20,855 nucleotides of DNA from a virus. How positions within the stretch are numbered: the first letter of the stretch is position 1; each line of letters begins with the position of its first letter. The DNA lies in the IMG/VR virus record IMGVR_UViG_3300037137_000530, positions 1 to 20,855 of that record, one strand, 5' to 3'. A model generated the notes under the pieces. It had not been told where the DNA came from. It ran no database searches and saw only the letters and a list, made by a program, of their open reading frames with translations. The position numbers were made by a program, and so were the translations under genes. Shown here piece by piece: positions 12,270 to 20,097 of the stretch.

Positions 12270-12788
12270 ATGGCAACCGGCAGAACTCTATCCCGTTGGA
12301 CGAGATTTGTTCTCAAAGATTCGGGCGCAACCATGCGCGAAATTCCAGTTGACAGTGTATCGGGGGTCGGACCTCAATTTCAAACGGTCGACCTCTCAGC
12401 CTTTCAGGACCCGGCGCATGGCTTCCTGCCTGACATGCCGATCGTGCAAATCAAGATCACCGGCCCATTTGATAACACCGCGCCGGTCGCCATGGCTGGT
12501 TCAGCGGCGGCCCCGACCCTGAGTGGCTCGCATACCGTACTCTCAGCCATCGCGGGGGTGGTTCCGCCGTGTTCTGGCCCGGTGTACATGAGCCTGGCGG
12601 TGATGTTCGGCATCCGCGGCTATTACACCACCGGCGATCCAGCATTTGGCCTGGCAACCGGCGCGATTGGTTCAGGGTTCTGGTGCAGCGAATACACCCC
12701 CGACCCAACCAATGGCAAATACTCGGCCACGTTTGACCTGTACCCTGGATCAACTTTGCCCACCTGGATCAACGCCATACCGTCATAA
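12270..12788 (+). CDS. Second tail-tube-like protein
   Basis: The 172-residue protein has a tube-like opening: WTRFVLKDSGATMREIPVDS, then FQTVDLSAFQD, HGFLPDMP and IKITGPFDNTAP, a pattern seen in siphovirus tube proteins where the first strands are followed by an acidic phrase and a FDN loop. The second half is Gly/Ala-rich and ends DLYPGSTLPTWINAI. It follows the larger tube candidate with a three-base gap and has GGAG within the end of that gene. Either this or its neighbour could be the main tube subunit, with the other a minor or decorated form. No signal peptide or enzyme motif is present. Confidence 0.6.
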   Translation: MATGRTLSRWTRFVLKDSGATMREIPVDSVSGVGPQFQTVDLSAFQDPAHGFLPDMPIVQIKITGPFDNTAPVAMAGSAAAPTLSGSHTVLSAIAGVVPPCSGPVYMSLAVMFGIRGYYTTGDPAFGLATGAIGSGFWCSEYTPDPTNGKYSATFDLYPGSTLPTWINAIPS

Positions 12789-12800
12789 GGTTAATAAGAT

Positions 12801-13178
12801 ATGTTGAAACGTGAAGACATTCTCGGAGTGGTTGATATTCCAAGGGAAGAAATTTCCGTCCCTGAATGGGGCGGATCGGTGATGGTTTATGGCCTCAACG
12901 GTACTGAGCGCGATGCCTTCGAAATCTCAATTGCGGGTAATGGCCGGGTAGAATTGGCGAACTTGCGTGCCCGATTATGCGCAATTTCTATCCGGGATGA
13001 GACCGGAGATCGGATATTTAATGATAAGGATTGCGAACTTTTGGGAAAGAAAAGTGCGCAGGCCCTACAACGTGTTTTTGAGGTTGCACAAAGATTGTCC
13101 GGTTTGACCGCGGGTGACGTGGATGCGCTCTCAAAAAACTCAAAGAGCGCCCCGAAAGGCGCTTCTGGTTCCGGTTAG
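12801..13178 (+). CDS. Tail assembly chaperone, zero-frame product (gpG-like)
   Basis: Tail assembly chaperones coat the tape measure protein before the tube grows round it. The 125-residue protein opens with MLKREDILGVVDIPREEISV and WGGSVMVYGLNGTERDAFE, followed by RLCAISIRDETGDRIF and a short helix (QALQRVFEVAQRLSGLT), the normal layout of gpG-type chaperones. Near its 3' end lies a canonical A AAA AAC slip site; ribosomes that stay in frame finish after 12 more residues (SKSAPKGASGSG) at a TAG. AAGG lies nine bases before the ATG. It sits directly upstream of the tape measure gene, as in lambda and HK97-like phages. Confidence 0.88.
   Translation: MLKREDILGVVDIPREEISVPEWGGSVMVYGLNGTERDAFEISIAGNGRVELANLRARLCAISIRDETGDRIFNDKDCELLGKKSAQALQRVFEVAQRLSGLTAGDVDALSKNSKSAPKGASGSG
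13133..13163 (+). promoter_or_regulatory. Programmed -1 ribosomal frameshift signal in the tail chaperone gene
   Basis: The heptamer A AAA AAC occupies 13133-13139 with codons TCA, AAA, AAC in the zero frame, exactly the X XXY YYZ arrangement. After a 6-base spacer comes a GC-rich hairpin: AGCGCC (13146-13151) with GGCGCT (13158-13163) round CCGAAA. Shifting back one base continues reading as LKERPERRFWFRLALKMGVP, which joins smoothly to the downstream frame. The heptamer, spacing and hairpin all agree with known tail-chaperone frameshift sites. Confidence 0.9.
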
Positions 13179-13396
13179 CCCTTAAAATGGGCGTGCCCGT
13201 TACTGAGTTACAACGCCGAATGAGCTCGCTGGAATTCAGTGAATGGCTGGCATTTTACAGCCTGGAACCGTGGGGCTGGGAGGCTGAAATGTACGGACAT
13301 GCGCAAACCGCTGCTGTGGTTGCTAATGTTCACCGCAACGCGGAAACGGCGCCCTTTCATGCGAGTGATTTTATGCCGAAAGAAGATGATTCATGA
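13139..13396 (+). CDS. Tail assembly chaperone, frameshift extension (gpT part of gpGT-like fusion)
   Basis: This frame is read after a -1 slip on A AAA AAC, giving a fusion of 113 zero-frame residues plus 85 residues encoded here (198 in total). The junction RRFWFRLALKMGVPVTELQR and MSSLEFSEWLAFYSLEPWG is the familiar beginning of gpT-type segments in many siphoviruses, which strongly supports the shift. An ATG at 13187 lies within it but has no ribosome binding site. The extension probably contacts the tape measure protein or tube subunits during tail assembly. Its TGA overlaps the tape measure ATG as ATGA. Confidence 0.88.
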   Translation, partial: LKERPERRFWFRLALKMGVPVTELQRRMSSLEFSEWLAFYSLEPWGWEAEMYGHAQTAAVVANVHRNAETAPFHASDFMPKEDDS

Positions 13397-15549
13397 GCAT
13401 CGCTGAAGAAATTCTGGTCGCACTGAAACTCGACTCCCGCCAATTTCAGGAGGGGATAGATAAAGCGACCGAAAAAGCGAAAACGGGTGGGGGAAATATT
13501 ATCGCTAGCCTGGCCAATGTGGGCGGGGCCGTGGTACTTACCGGATTAGCTGCCGCTGCTGCTGGAGTGGTCGCTATCGGCGCTGCCATGGAACACAGTG
13601 TTCACCAGGCGCTTGATTGGGGCAATGCGGTCAAGGAAATTTCAGAGAAGACGGGGCTTGCGGCGCAGGCGGCCAGCGGTTTGGCGTTGATGACTGAGGC
13701 CGCCGGAGCCAGCCTGGAAATGTCTGAAACCATGTGGCTAAAATTTGCCCGTGGGTTGGAATCGGTCAAGGGCGCAGCAGGTCCAGCTGGTATCGCTTTA
13801 GCTGAAATGGGCATCAAGTCCGTTGACATGAAAGGAAAGTTGCTGCCCGTGACGACCATCATGCAGCTCGTGGCCGACAAATTAAACATCATGGATGACG
13901 GCCTTGAGAAGGACCGTCTATTGATGGAATTGTTTGGCAAGACCGGCGCGGAAACCAAAGATATTTTAGAGTTGGCAGCTAACGGCGGCGTGAAATACTT
14001 TGCGGAGCAGGCGGAACGATTGGGATTGTCATTTAATAGTGAACAACTTGAACGAGTGCGCTTAATTGGCATCCAATGGCGCCTGCTGGGAGAGCGATTT
14101 AAAGGCATCGCCGTGCAAATTGGCAATCAATTACTACCGTTGATTCAGCGGATTTTGCCCGTTTTAACAAAGGTGTTTGACAGCCCCATGGTTCAGAGCG
14201 CGATTAAAAGCTTTGTGGGGTGGATTGGCAGCATTGTCGAGAAAATTGAATGGCTGATTGGCGATCTCCAATATGGGAACATCGAGGCTGGATTAAAAAA
14301 TGCTTTTGGTGATGAGGTTGGAAGTGCCATTTATAAAATCGTTAATGCATTTAAAGACGTGTATAACTGGTTGAGCATCAACATCCCCGCCGCGATCAAG
14401 ACCGTGGAGACGTTTTGGAACACTAATTTTGTTCCAGTAATTACCACGGTAAAGGATTGGATCAGAGACAATTTGTTGCCAAAATTTAAGGACATTTACG
14501 AGTGGCTCAAAACAAGCATACCCGAAGCCATTAAATGGGTAGACGCTAAATGGAAAGAATTCAAAACAACCCTGGGCACAGTGGGGGATTGGATCAGAGA
14601 TAACCTGCTGCCAAAATTTAAGGATTTGTATGACTGGTTGACTCCCAAAATGCAGGACGCCATTCAATGGGTCGTGGATAAATGGAATAAAGATTTCATG
14701 CCAGCGGTACAAGGTGTAGTGACCTATATCAACGGGCCAATGCACGATTCAATTAGCGGATGGCAAAAACAAATGGAGGATGATCTACCAGGTGCATTGG
14801 ATACGTTCAAAACTAAATTTTATTACGGTACATATGCACAGTTCATCGAGGTACGTAACTACCTAAATACTTACGTTGTCCCTATTTTTAAAGACCTGAA
14901 AAATATTGTTGTTTTGGTAACAGAAATAGCGTTCACTCCTCTGGCGAATTTTATCAGTGGAACGTTTATGGTGACGCTTGGCTCGTTACAAAAAGCCATT
15001 GGGTGGGCTCCTGGCGGGTTAAGTGAACTTTGGTCAGGTCTATCTGGACAGGTTGCGGGTTTTAATAACGGACCAGGAGCAGCCATCGTTGCTTTTTTCA
15101 ATGGTCCGTTTGCAACCGCGTTGTCCAACGTTCATAATTGGCTGAAAAGTATTATCGCCGCGCTGGGGAATATTCACGCGCCTAATCTCGGTGGTGACGG
15201 GGGAGGCGGTGACGGGGGAGGCGGTGACGGGGGAGGGACTCCTGCACCCTCATGGCACTGGCTTGATGGGTATTGGACGACGAATGAATACGGCGAACCT
15301 TTGTGGGTCGATGGGTCATGGCAATGGTATAAACGTGGCGGTAAATTTTCTGCTGGCCAGCCGATGATTGTCGGAGAAAACGGGCCGGAGGCGATCATCC
15401 CCGACGCGGGGGGCACGGTAATCCCTAACAACCAACTTGGTAATTTGGGCGGTAATACCACTATAAATATTTACGGCTGGCAGGGTAACGCGGTCAGCCT
15501 GGCCCGTGAGGTGGATCGGCAAATGCAATTAAGGAGACTGCTGGCATGA
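13393..15549 (+). CDS. Tape measure protein
   Basis: The tape measure protein fixes tail length and later helps DNA entry. At 718 residues and about 1.5 angstrom per residue the tail would be near 108 nm. The N-terminus is typical (AEEILVALKLDSRQFQEGID), followed by a hydrophobic Ala/Gly/Val segment (about residues 43-66). A helical region leads to three tandem 44-45-residue units rich in Trp (FKDVYNWL, FKDIYEWL, FKDLYDWL at about 320, 365 and 409). Near the C-terminus are a GGGGD repeat (601-615), a Trp/Tyr-rich patch (WHWLDGYW) and the common ending GGKFSAGQPMIVGENGPEA. The ATG is coupled to the chaperone stop. Its 3' end overlaps the next gene by four bases. Confidence is high from length, motifs and position. 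Confidence 0.93.
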   Translation: MSIAEEILVALKLDSRQFQEGIDKATEKAKTGGGNIIASLANVGGAVVLTGLAAAAAGVVAIGAAMEHSVHQALDWGNAVKEISEKTGLAAQAASGLALMTEAAGASLEMSETMWLKFARGLESVKGAAGPAGIALAEMGIKSVDMKGKLLPVTTIMQLVADKLNIMDDGLEKDRLLMELFGKTGAETKDILELAANGGVKYFAEQAERLGLSFNSEQLERVRLIGIQWRLLGERFKGIAVQIGNQLLPLIQRILPVLTKVFDSPMVQSAIKSFVGWIGSIVEKIEWLIGDLQYGNIEAGLKNAFGDEVGSAIYKIVNAFKDVYNWLSINIPAAIKTVETFWNTNFVPVITTVKDWIRDNLLPKFKDIYEWLKTSIPEAIKWVDAKWKEFKTTLGTVGDWIRDNLLPKFKDLYDWLTPKMQDAIQWVVDKWNKDFMPAVQGVVTYINGPMHDSISGWQKQMEDDLPGALDTFKTKFYYGTYAQFIEVRNYLNTYVVPIFKDLKNIVVLVTEIAFTPLANFISGTFMVTLGSLQKAIGWAPGGLSELWSGLSGQVAGFNNGPGAAIVAFFNGPFATALSNVHNWLKSIIAALGNIHAPNLGGDGGGGDGGGGDGGGTPAPSWHWLDGYWTTNEYGEPLWVDGSWQWYKRGGKFSAGQPMIVGENGPEAIIPDAGGTVIPNNQLGNLGGNTTINIYGWQGNAVSLAREVDRQMQLRRLLA
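14350..14650 (+). repeat. Tandem 132-135-base repeats within the tape measure gene
   Basis: Units beginning with the codons for FKD(V/I/L)Y start at 14350, 14485 and 14617, spaced 135 and 132 bases. The last two share DWIRDNLLPKFKD almost exactly, including DNA such as GATTGGATCAGAGA. In the protein they form repeated helical segments with regularly placed Trp. Unit gain or loss in such repeats changes tail length in known phages; here that is inference. Confidence 0.8.
15193..15237 (+). repeat. Three 15-base direct repeats encoding a GGGGD linker
   Basis: GGTGACGGGGGAGGC occurs twice in succession, followed by a third copy differing only in its last base. They encode glycine-aspartate linkers in the tape measure protein between the helical body and the aromatic C-terminal part. 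Exact short tandem copies suggest recent slippage. Confidence 0.9.
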
Positions 15550-17999
15550 GTTTGCGCGCCCCGCAAGTTCAATTCATTATCCCTAAAGAGGCGACCAACC
15601 TGATTACCAATCCCTCGATCGAGATTGACGCGTCAGGTTATACAGCCGTGGGGGCGGGTGTATCGGTGGCCAGGGTCACGACTCAATCCCGTAGGGGGAA
15701 TGCATCGCTTGAGGTTACTACAGCCAGCGGTGTAATTTCGAGCGTTTATTATGCCATTGCGCTTACCAACGCTACTCAGTATAGCTTTGGCGCGGATATT
15801 TTGGACGTGGCTGGTCAGACCTTCACTTTATGGATTGCAACCGCCGGGGATGCCGTCAAGTCAGCGGTGGTATCCTGGACAGGCACGGGGTACTGGAAAC
15901 GACGCAGCGTCACATGGACAGCAGATGCCAGTGCGACCTTTAGACTGTATATCTCCCGCGCTTCCGTCGCCTCAACCACCAAATATTACATTGACGGGAT
16001 GCAGCTCGAAACCGGCGCGGTTAGCACCTATCTGGATGGGGATATGACCGGGTTTGTTGCCGGGGAAACGGCGTATATTTGGAACGGCACGCGGCAAGCG
16101 TCTACCTCGTGGCGATCCGGGAAATCCCGCTCAGGAGGGACTTATTTGAACCTCTCAACTTATGCTCGATTGTTGGCAATTGTCGGCTTAGGCGTCGCGC
16201 CGATTACCAATATTGGAATTCCGTCTTCCACGGGCGGCAGCCTGTATCAAAACTCAATCTATACTGAGCGCCCATTTACCCTGATAGCTAATTTTACGTC
16301 GGCTGGGGATTATGGGACCATCCAAAAAAATAAGGCTACGATAACCGCCGCGCTTATGCCTGATAAAGTCTCCAACCGGCAGCCGCTGTTAATTCAGTAT
16401 GATGAGTTAGATTCTACTGGTCTGGAGATTGCCGAAACGCTTGAAATACCGGCGGTATATGAGGGCGGGCTAGAAATGGCCGGGGACGGCAACGCGAACA
16501 ACGAAAAGATACCGTTGAATTTTAGGATGTACATGCCACTGATAAAACAGCAGGGAGAGAAATACAGCACATTGGGATTTCAGACGGCGGTAATGATTGA
16601 TGCCATTGCGCAGCGAAAAATTGATGGAACATGGTCGGGAATGGGGGAAACTTCAGTAGCTAATCATTCTGTCCGCGCCATCGCAGTTGGGCAAGACAAT
16701 ACAGTATATGTTGGTGGCTCTTTTGCGACCATTGGCGGCGTAGCCAATACGGTCTCCATCGCGAAATGGAATGGAACGGCCTGGTCTCCATTAAGTGTTG
16801 GTATGACGGGCGGAAGTTTAACCGTTTTCGCATTAGTCCTGGGGCCAGATGGTACGTTATATGTAGGAGGGAATTTTGTAGATCAGGGGGATGCGAACGG
16901 AGATTATATTGTACGCTGGACAGGCGCTGCTTGGTCTTCAATGGGGACTGGTATGCAAGGAGGTCAAGTATGGTCTTTAGCTTTCGCTTCTGATGGGGTA
17001 ACGCTTTATGCGGTGGGTGAATTCACGGGGGCGGGCGGTGTGGCAAATACTGGTAGATTTGCCAAATGGAACGGCGCAGCCTGGGTTTCTGTTACTGCCA
17101 CTCTACCCGGTGCTGCGGTTTATGCAACGGCGATTGATAAACTTGGCAATGTTTACATTGGTGGGGCGTTTACCAATCTCGGCGACGCGAACGGCGATTA
17201 TATTGCGATGTGGAATGGAACGGCCTGGGTATCACTGGGAACGGGAATGAATAATGATGTCCGTGTTTTGTGCGTTGGCCCAGATAATCGATTATATGCC
17301 GGTGGACCATTCACGACCGCCGGGGGTGTAACTGTCAATGGAATAGCGGTATGGAATGGAACAAATTGGGCAGCGGTAGGCGGAGGTCTGGGTACCAGCG
17401 CTGATGTTCGTGCTATTGGATTCGGGCCAGATGGGTTGATGTATGTGGGGGGGTTCGGGACATGGACCACTGGTGGTGGTTGGTTAGTGGTGGCTGCAAA
17501 ATATACTGGATCGTCCTGGGTTCCAATAGATATTGCTTTGTACGCGACGGGTAATGTATGGTGCCTGGGTTTTGATAAGGGCGGTATCTTATATCTGGGG
17601 ACTTGGTATGTACTGGCTCCATCAAATTCATATAGCGGCACCGTGACTGTTCCTAACGTAGGGTCCGCTACAGCATTCCCGAAATTTATTTTTACTGGTC
17701 CAGGACAGTTGTATTCAATCACAAATTATACATCCAGTAATGCAATCTATTTTTCAAACCTGACGCTGCAAACCGGCGAAACAGCTATTTTAAACCTTGA
17801 CCCGCTAAATTTATTCTTTATTTCATCTACACGCGGAAATTTAATATCATATATCTCACCTGGATCGAATTTGACCCTGGCCCTTTTGCCTGGAACGAAT
17901 AATATTAGCGCCTTAATTTATGGCAGTACAGCAGGAACAACTGCAATTACTATGACCTGGCGCGATCAATACTGGTCCATTGACGGGGCTGTCAGATAA
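15546..17999 (+). CDS. Distal tail protein (Dit-like) with N-terminal carbohydrate-binding-like module and inserted beta-propeller
   Basis: The 817-residue protein has four visible parts. Residues about 14-180 resemble a jelly-roll carbohydrate-binding module (NLITNPSIEIDASGYTA, ending IDGMQLETGAVSTYLDG). Residues about 196-355 look like the N-terminal ring domain of distal tail proteins (ERPFTLIANFTSAGDYGTI, QPLLIQYDELD). Residues about 358-690 form a propeller of seven 47-51-residue units with the pattern V..L..G.DG.LYVGG.F and KWNGTAWS. Residues about 695-817 resemble the C-terminal domain of phage tail proteins (TVPNVGSATAFPKF, LPGTNNISALIYGS). Dit forms the hub ring at the tail tip; extra modules usually bind host sugars. 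It overlaps the tape measure gene by four bases and the next gene by one. Propeller DNA looks more AT-rich than neighbouring genes. Confidence 0.8.
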   Translation: MSLRAPQVQFIIPKEATNLITNPSIEIDASGYTAVGAGVSVARVTTQSRRGNASLEVTTASGVISSVYYAIALTNATQYSFGADILDVAGQTFTLWIATAGDAVKSAVVSWTGTGYWKRRSVTWTADASATFRLYISRASVASTTKYYIDGMQLETGAVSTYLDGDMTGFVAGETAYIWNGTRQASTSWRSGKSRSGGTYLNLSTYARLLAIVGLGVAPITNIGIPSSTGGSLYQNSIYTERPFTLIANFTSAGDYGTIQKNKATITAALMPDKVSNRQPLLIQYDELDSTGLEIAETLEIPAVYEGGLEMAGDGNANNEKIPLNFRMYMPLIKQQGEKYSTLGFQTAVMIDAIAQRKIDGTWSGMGETSVANHSVRAIAVGQDNTVYVGGSFATIGGVANTVSIAKWNGTAWSPLSVGMTGGSLTVFALVLGPDGTLYVGGNFVDQGDANGDYIVRWTGAAWSSMGTGMQGGQVWSLAFASDGVTLYAVGEFTGAGGVANTGRFAKWNGAAWVSVTATLPGAAVYATAIDKLGNVYIGGAFTNLGDANGDYIAMWNGTAWVSLGTGMNNDVRVLCVGPDNRLYAGGPFTTAGGVTVNGIAVWNGTNWAAVGGGLGTSADVRAIGFGPDGLMYVGGFGTWTTGGGWLVVAAKYTGSSWVPIDIALYATGNVWCLGFDKGGILYLGTWYVLAPSNSYSGTVTVPNVGSATAFPKFIFTGPGQLYSITNYTSSNAIYFSNLTLQTGETAILNLDPLNLFFISSTRGNLISYISPGSNLTLALLPGTNNISALIYGSTAGTTAITMTWRDQYWSIDGAVR
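16618..17600 (+). repeat. Seven-unit beta-propeller repeat in the distal tail gene
   Basis: Blade-start Val codons fall at residues 376, 427, 475, 525, 572, 621 and 671, giving periods of 51, 48, 50, 47, 49 and 50. The tryptophan strand WNGTAWS ends blades 1-6, while the matching strand of blade 7 is supplied from the front of the array (IDGTWSGMGE, about 359-368), the velcro closure typical of propellers. The DNA copies are diverged. Confidence 0.82.
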
Positions 18000-19090
18000 T
18001 GGCTACGCACATTAACTGGCGCGATCCGCTGGGTAACCTACTGACCATTATTACTCAGTACAGCAGCCTGGATTATATTCGGGCAGAAAACAAAGTCGGG
18101 TGGCTGACCCTGGAAATTAATCCAACCCTGATACCTACAAGTTTTTTAGCGGTCAATGCGCGGCTAGAACCGTGGCGCAGCGTGGGCGCGTATTCCCCTT
18201 ACCTGGACGGGGAGAGCGTATTTTTTTTGAGAAATTGGACCTATGCCATCGATGATGCAGGACAAGAGGTTCTCCGGCTATCTGCGTTTGATGCCAATTA
18301 TTTACTAGACAGCCGGATCGTCGCCTATGCCGCAGGATCTGCGCAAGCAGAACGCACCAACGAAATTGACGACATGATGAAAAGCATTGTCCGTGATAAC
18401 TTGGGTGTGGATGCCACGGATACCCTGCGCAACTTATCCCCCTATTTGACGGTGCAAGTGGATGTAAGCGCGGCCCCCTCGACCACGAAGGCTTTTAGTC
18501 GTCGTAATGTTTTGGTCGTGTTACAAGAGTTAGCGGATATTGCGTTTAAATTGGGAACCTATCTCGCTTTTGACATCGTTTATACCGGATCCACCACCTT
18601 AGAATTCCGCACGTTTACCGGCCAGCGTGGGGTGAACCTGGGGCGAACGAGCGCGAATACGCTGGTGGTCAGCCGCGAACGGCGCAACCTGGAAAGTCCT
18701 CAATTGATCGAAGATCATGAAACTGAGGAAAATTATATTTACGCAGGGGGTCAAGGTACGGAGACCGACCGGGTAATTAAAACAGCCTATACCACAACGG
18801 CTTTAGGATTAAATCGCCGCGAACTATTTGTGGATGCGGCCATGAGCGAGCTGGAGACATCAGTGCAGGCTGAGGCGGATGCCGCTCTATTTGACTACCG
18901 CGCCAAAAAGACCCTTATAGGACGAATTGTGGATACGACCGGTTGTCGTTACGGGGTGCATTATCACTTTGGCGATCTGGTCTATGCCGAGTATAAGGGG
19001 CAGGGGTACGATGCTCACATAGACGCCGTTCATATTACTGTCCAGGACGGGGCAGAAATCATAGATACGCAGATTCGGGCGAGTGCTTAG
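17999..19090 (+). CDS. Tail hub/Tal-like protein (gp37-like of siphoviruses)
   Basis: The 363-residue protein begins with INWRDPLGNLLTIITQYSSL and WLTLEINPTLIP, continues with RLEPWRSVGAY and VFFLRNWTYAIDDAGQEVLR, then a helical section (IDDMMKSIVRDNLGVDA), ENYIYAGGQGTETDR and a C-terminal beta domain (VHYHFGDLVYAEYKGQGYDA). This order matches gp27-like hub proteins annotated as gp37-like in siphoviruses, which form the trimeric tail tip below Dit. No peptidase or lysozyme domain follows, so it lacks the enzymatic extension seen in some Tal proteins. The start shares one base with the Dit stop (TAATG), and the next gene starts right after its stop. The Dit-hub-fibre order supports the role. 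Confidence 0.78.
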   Translation: MATHINWRDPLGNLLTIITQYSSLDYIRAENKVGWLTLEINPTLIPTSFLAVNARLEPWRSVGAYSPYLDGESVFFLRNWTYAIDDAGQEVLRLSAFDANYLLDSRIVAYAAGSAQAERTNEIDDMMKSIVRDNLGVDATDTLRNLSPYLTVQVDVSAAPSTTKAFSRRNVLVVLQELADIAFKLGTYLAFDIVYTGSTTLEFRTFTGQRGVNLGRTSANTLVVSRERRNLESPQLIEDHETEENYIYAGGQGTETDRVIKTAYTTTALGLNRRELFVDAAMSELETSVQAEADAALFDYRAKKTLIGRIVDTTGCRYGVHYHFGDLVYAEYKGQGYDAHIDAVHITVQDGAEIIDTQIRASA

Positions 19091-19798
19091 ATGGACATCG
19101 TTAAACAGGTTGACAGCCTACAAAAAATGATTGGGAAACTCACCGCCCATGATGTAACTTCCATGGTCTCTGGCGGGTGGTTTGCGGATAATGAAACCTG
19201 GGTATATGTTTCCAGCACCTCGTTTAAAGTTGTGGGGAGGGATGTTACCCTTAAATACCCGGTAGGGACGAAAGTTAAATGGAACGATGGCAGCTTGAAA
19301 TATGCTTATGTGATCAGTACCGCGTTTGGCACGGATACGACGGTCACGATTTGCGCGGGGTCAGATTATGCGGTCGTTAATGCCACAATCACAGCCAATT
19401 ATTACAGTTATTCGGCAGCGGTGAGCGGGTTCCCACAGTGGTTCAACTGGACACCGACCCTGACTGGGTTCTCGGCCGATCCTACCAATTGCGTTAATAG
19501 GTTCCAGATCAAGGGCAGGACCGTGACCTTTACGATCAGACAGGTGACGAACGGAACCTCTAATGCAACCACCATGAAATTTAGCCTGCCAGTCACCCCG
19601 GCCACCATCACCAACCAGATCTGGCTGTTCCCCATTGTTTACACCGATAATTCGGTAGCCGCAACCGTGTTTGGCCGGGGGATCATCGCGAGTGGAGATG
19701 TGACAATGGCTTGCGGCATCAACGCCGGGACCAGCGACGGATTTACAAACAGCGGTGGAAAAAGAGCAGCATCGATAGACGGATTCTACGAAATTTAG
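19091..19798 (+). CDS. Putative tail fibre or receptor-binding protein
   Basis: The 235-residue protein has a short helical N-terminus (MDIVKQVDSLQKMIGKL) that could trimerise, then a beta domain with ETWVYVSSTSFKVVGRDVTL, KYPVGTKVKWNDGSLKYAYV and YYSYSAAVSGFPQWFNW, and a C-terminal domain beginning WTPTLTGFSADPT. Such phrases are common in short tail fibre or baseplate proteins of environmental siphoviruses. No enzymatic residues are identified. It begins immediately after the hub gene stop codon and is followed by an AGGAG site that overlaps its own stop. Receptor binding is inferred from position after Dit and hub and from the beta-rich composition. Confidence 0.6.
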   Translation: MDIVKQVDSLQKMIGKLTAHDVTSMVSGGWFADNETWVYVSSTSFKVVGRDVTLKYPVGTKVKWNDGSLKYAYVISTAFGTDTTVTICAGSDYAVVNATITANYYSYSAAVSGFPQWFNWTPTLTGFSADPTNCVNRFQIKGRTVTFTIRQVTNGTSNATTMKFSLPVTPATITNQIWLFPIVYTDNSVAATVFGRGIIASGDVTMACGINAGTSDGFTNSGGKRAASIDGFYEI

Positions 19799-19806
19799 GA
19801 GAACAA

Positions 19807-20097
19807 ATGTCAAAACAAATTTTTATTCAGCAGGTCGGCGGCGTTGTGACAGAAATGGCGCGCTTGGAAGAGACGATCAAGGGGATGGCCGGGGTATTTA
19901 CTGCACGCGGGTACCAGGTTGGGGGCAGCGACCCAATCCTAGATATTGACATCCAGAACGCCGGCAGCAGTATGACCGCGGCGCAATTTAATATCATCGC
20001 CGGAATTTTAGGCGATTACCTTTCATTTTGCGGTAATACCCCTGTTATCACTAAAGACCGTAAGGTTGAATTAAATAAGGCTCGAACTGATATTTGA
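19807..20097 (+). CDS. Small protein of unknown function before the endolysin
   Basis: The 96-residue product (MSKQIFIQQVGGVVTEMARL) has no signal peptide or membrane span. It mixes a helical N-terminus with a hydrophobic helix (TAAQFNIIAGILGDYLSF, about residues 56-73). I do not recognise the family. AGGAG five bases before the ATG sets the start; a longer frame runs back into the fibre gene but lacks a site. Its TGA shares one base with the endolysin ATG, so the two are probably co-translated. It may be a tail-associated or lysis-associated accessory protein; neither is shown. Confidence 0.6.
   Translation: MSKQIFIQQVGGVVTEMARLEETIKGMAGVFTARGYQVGGSDPILDIDIQNAGSSMTAAQFNIIAGILGDYLSFCGNTPVITKDRKVELNKARTDI

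Noticed and set aside
13187-13396. Independent gene starting at ATG 13187
   Set aside because: There is no ribosome binding site, and the frameshift product explains this frame, including the conserved residues before the ATG.
15193-15237. CRISPR-like or regulatory direct repeats
   Set aside because: The three 15-base units are contiguous, without spacers, and encode an in-frame glycine linker.
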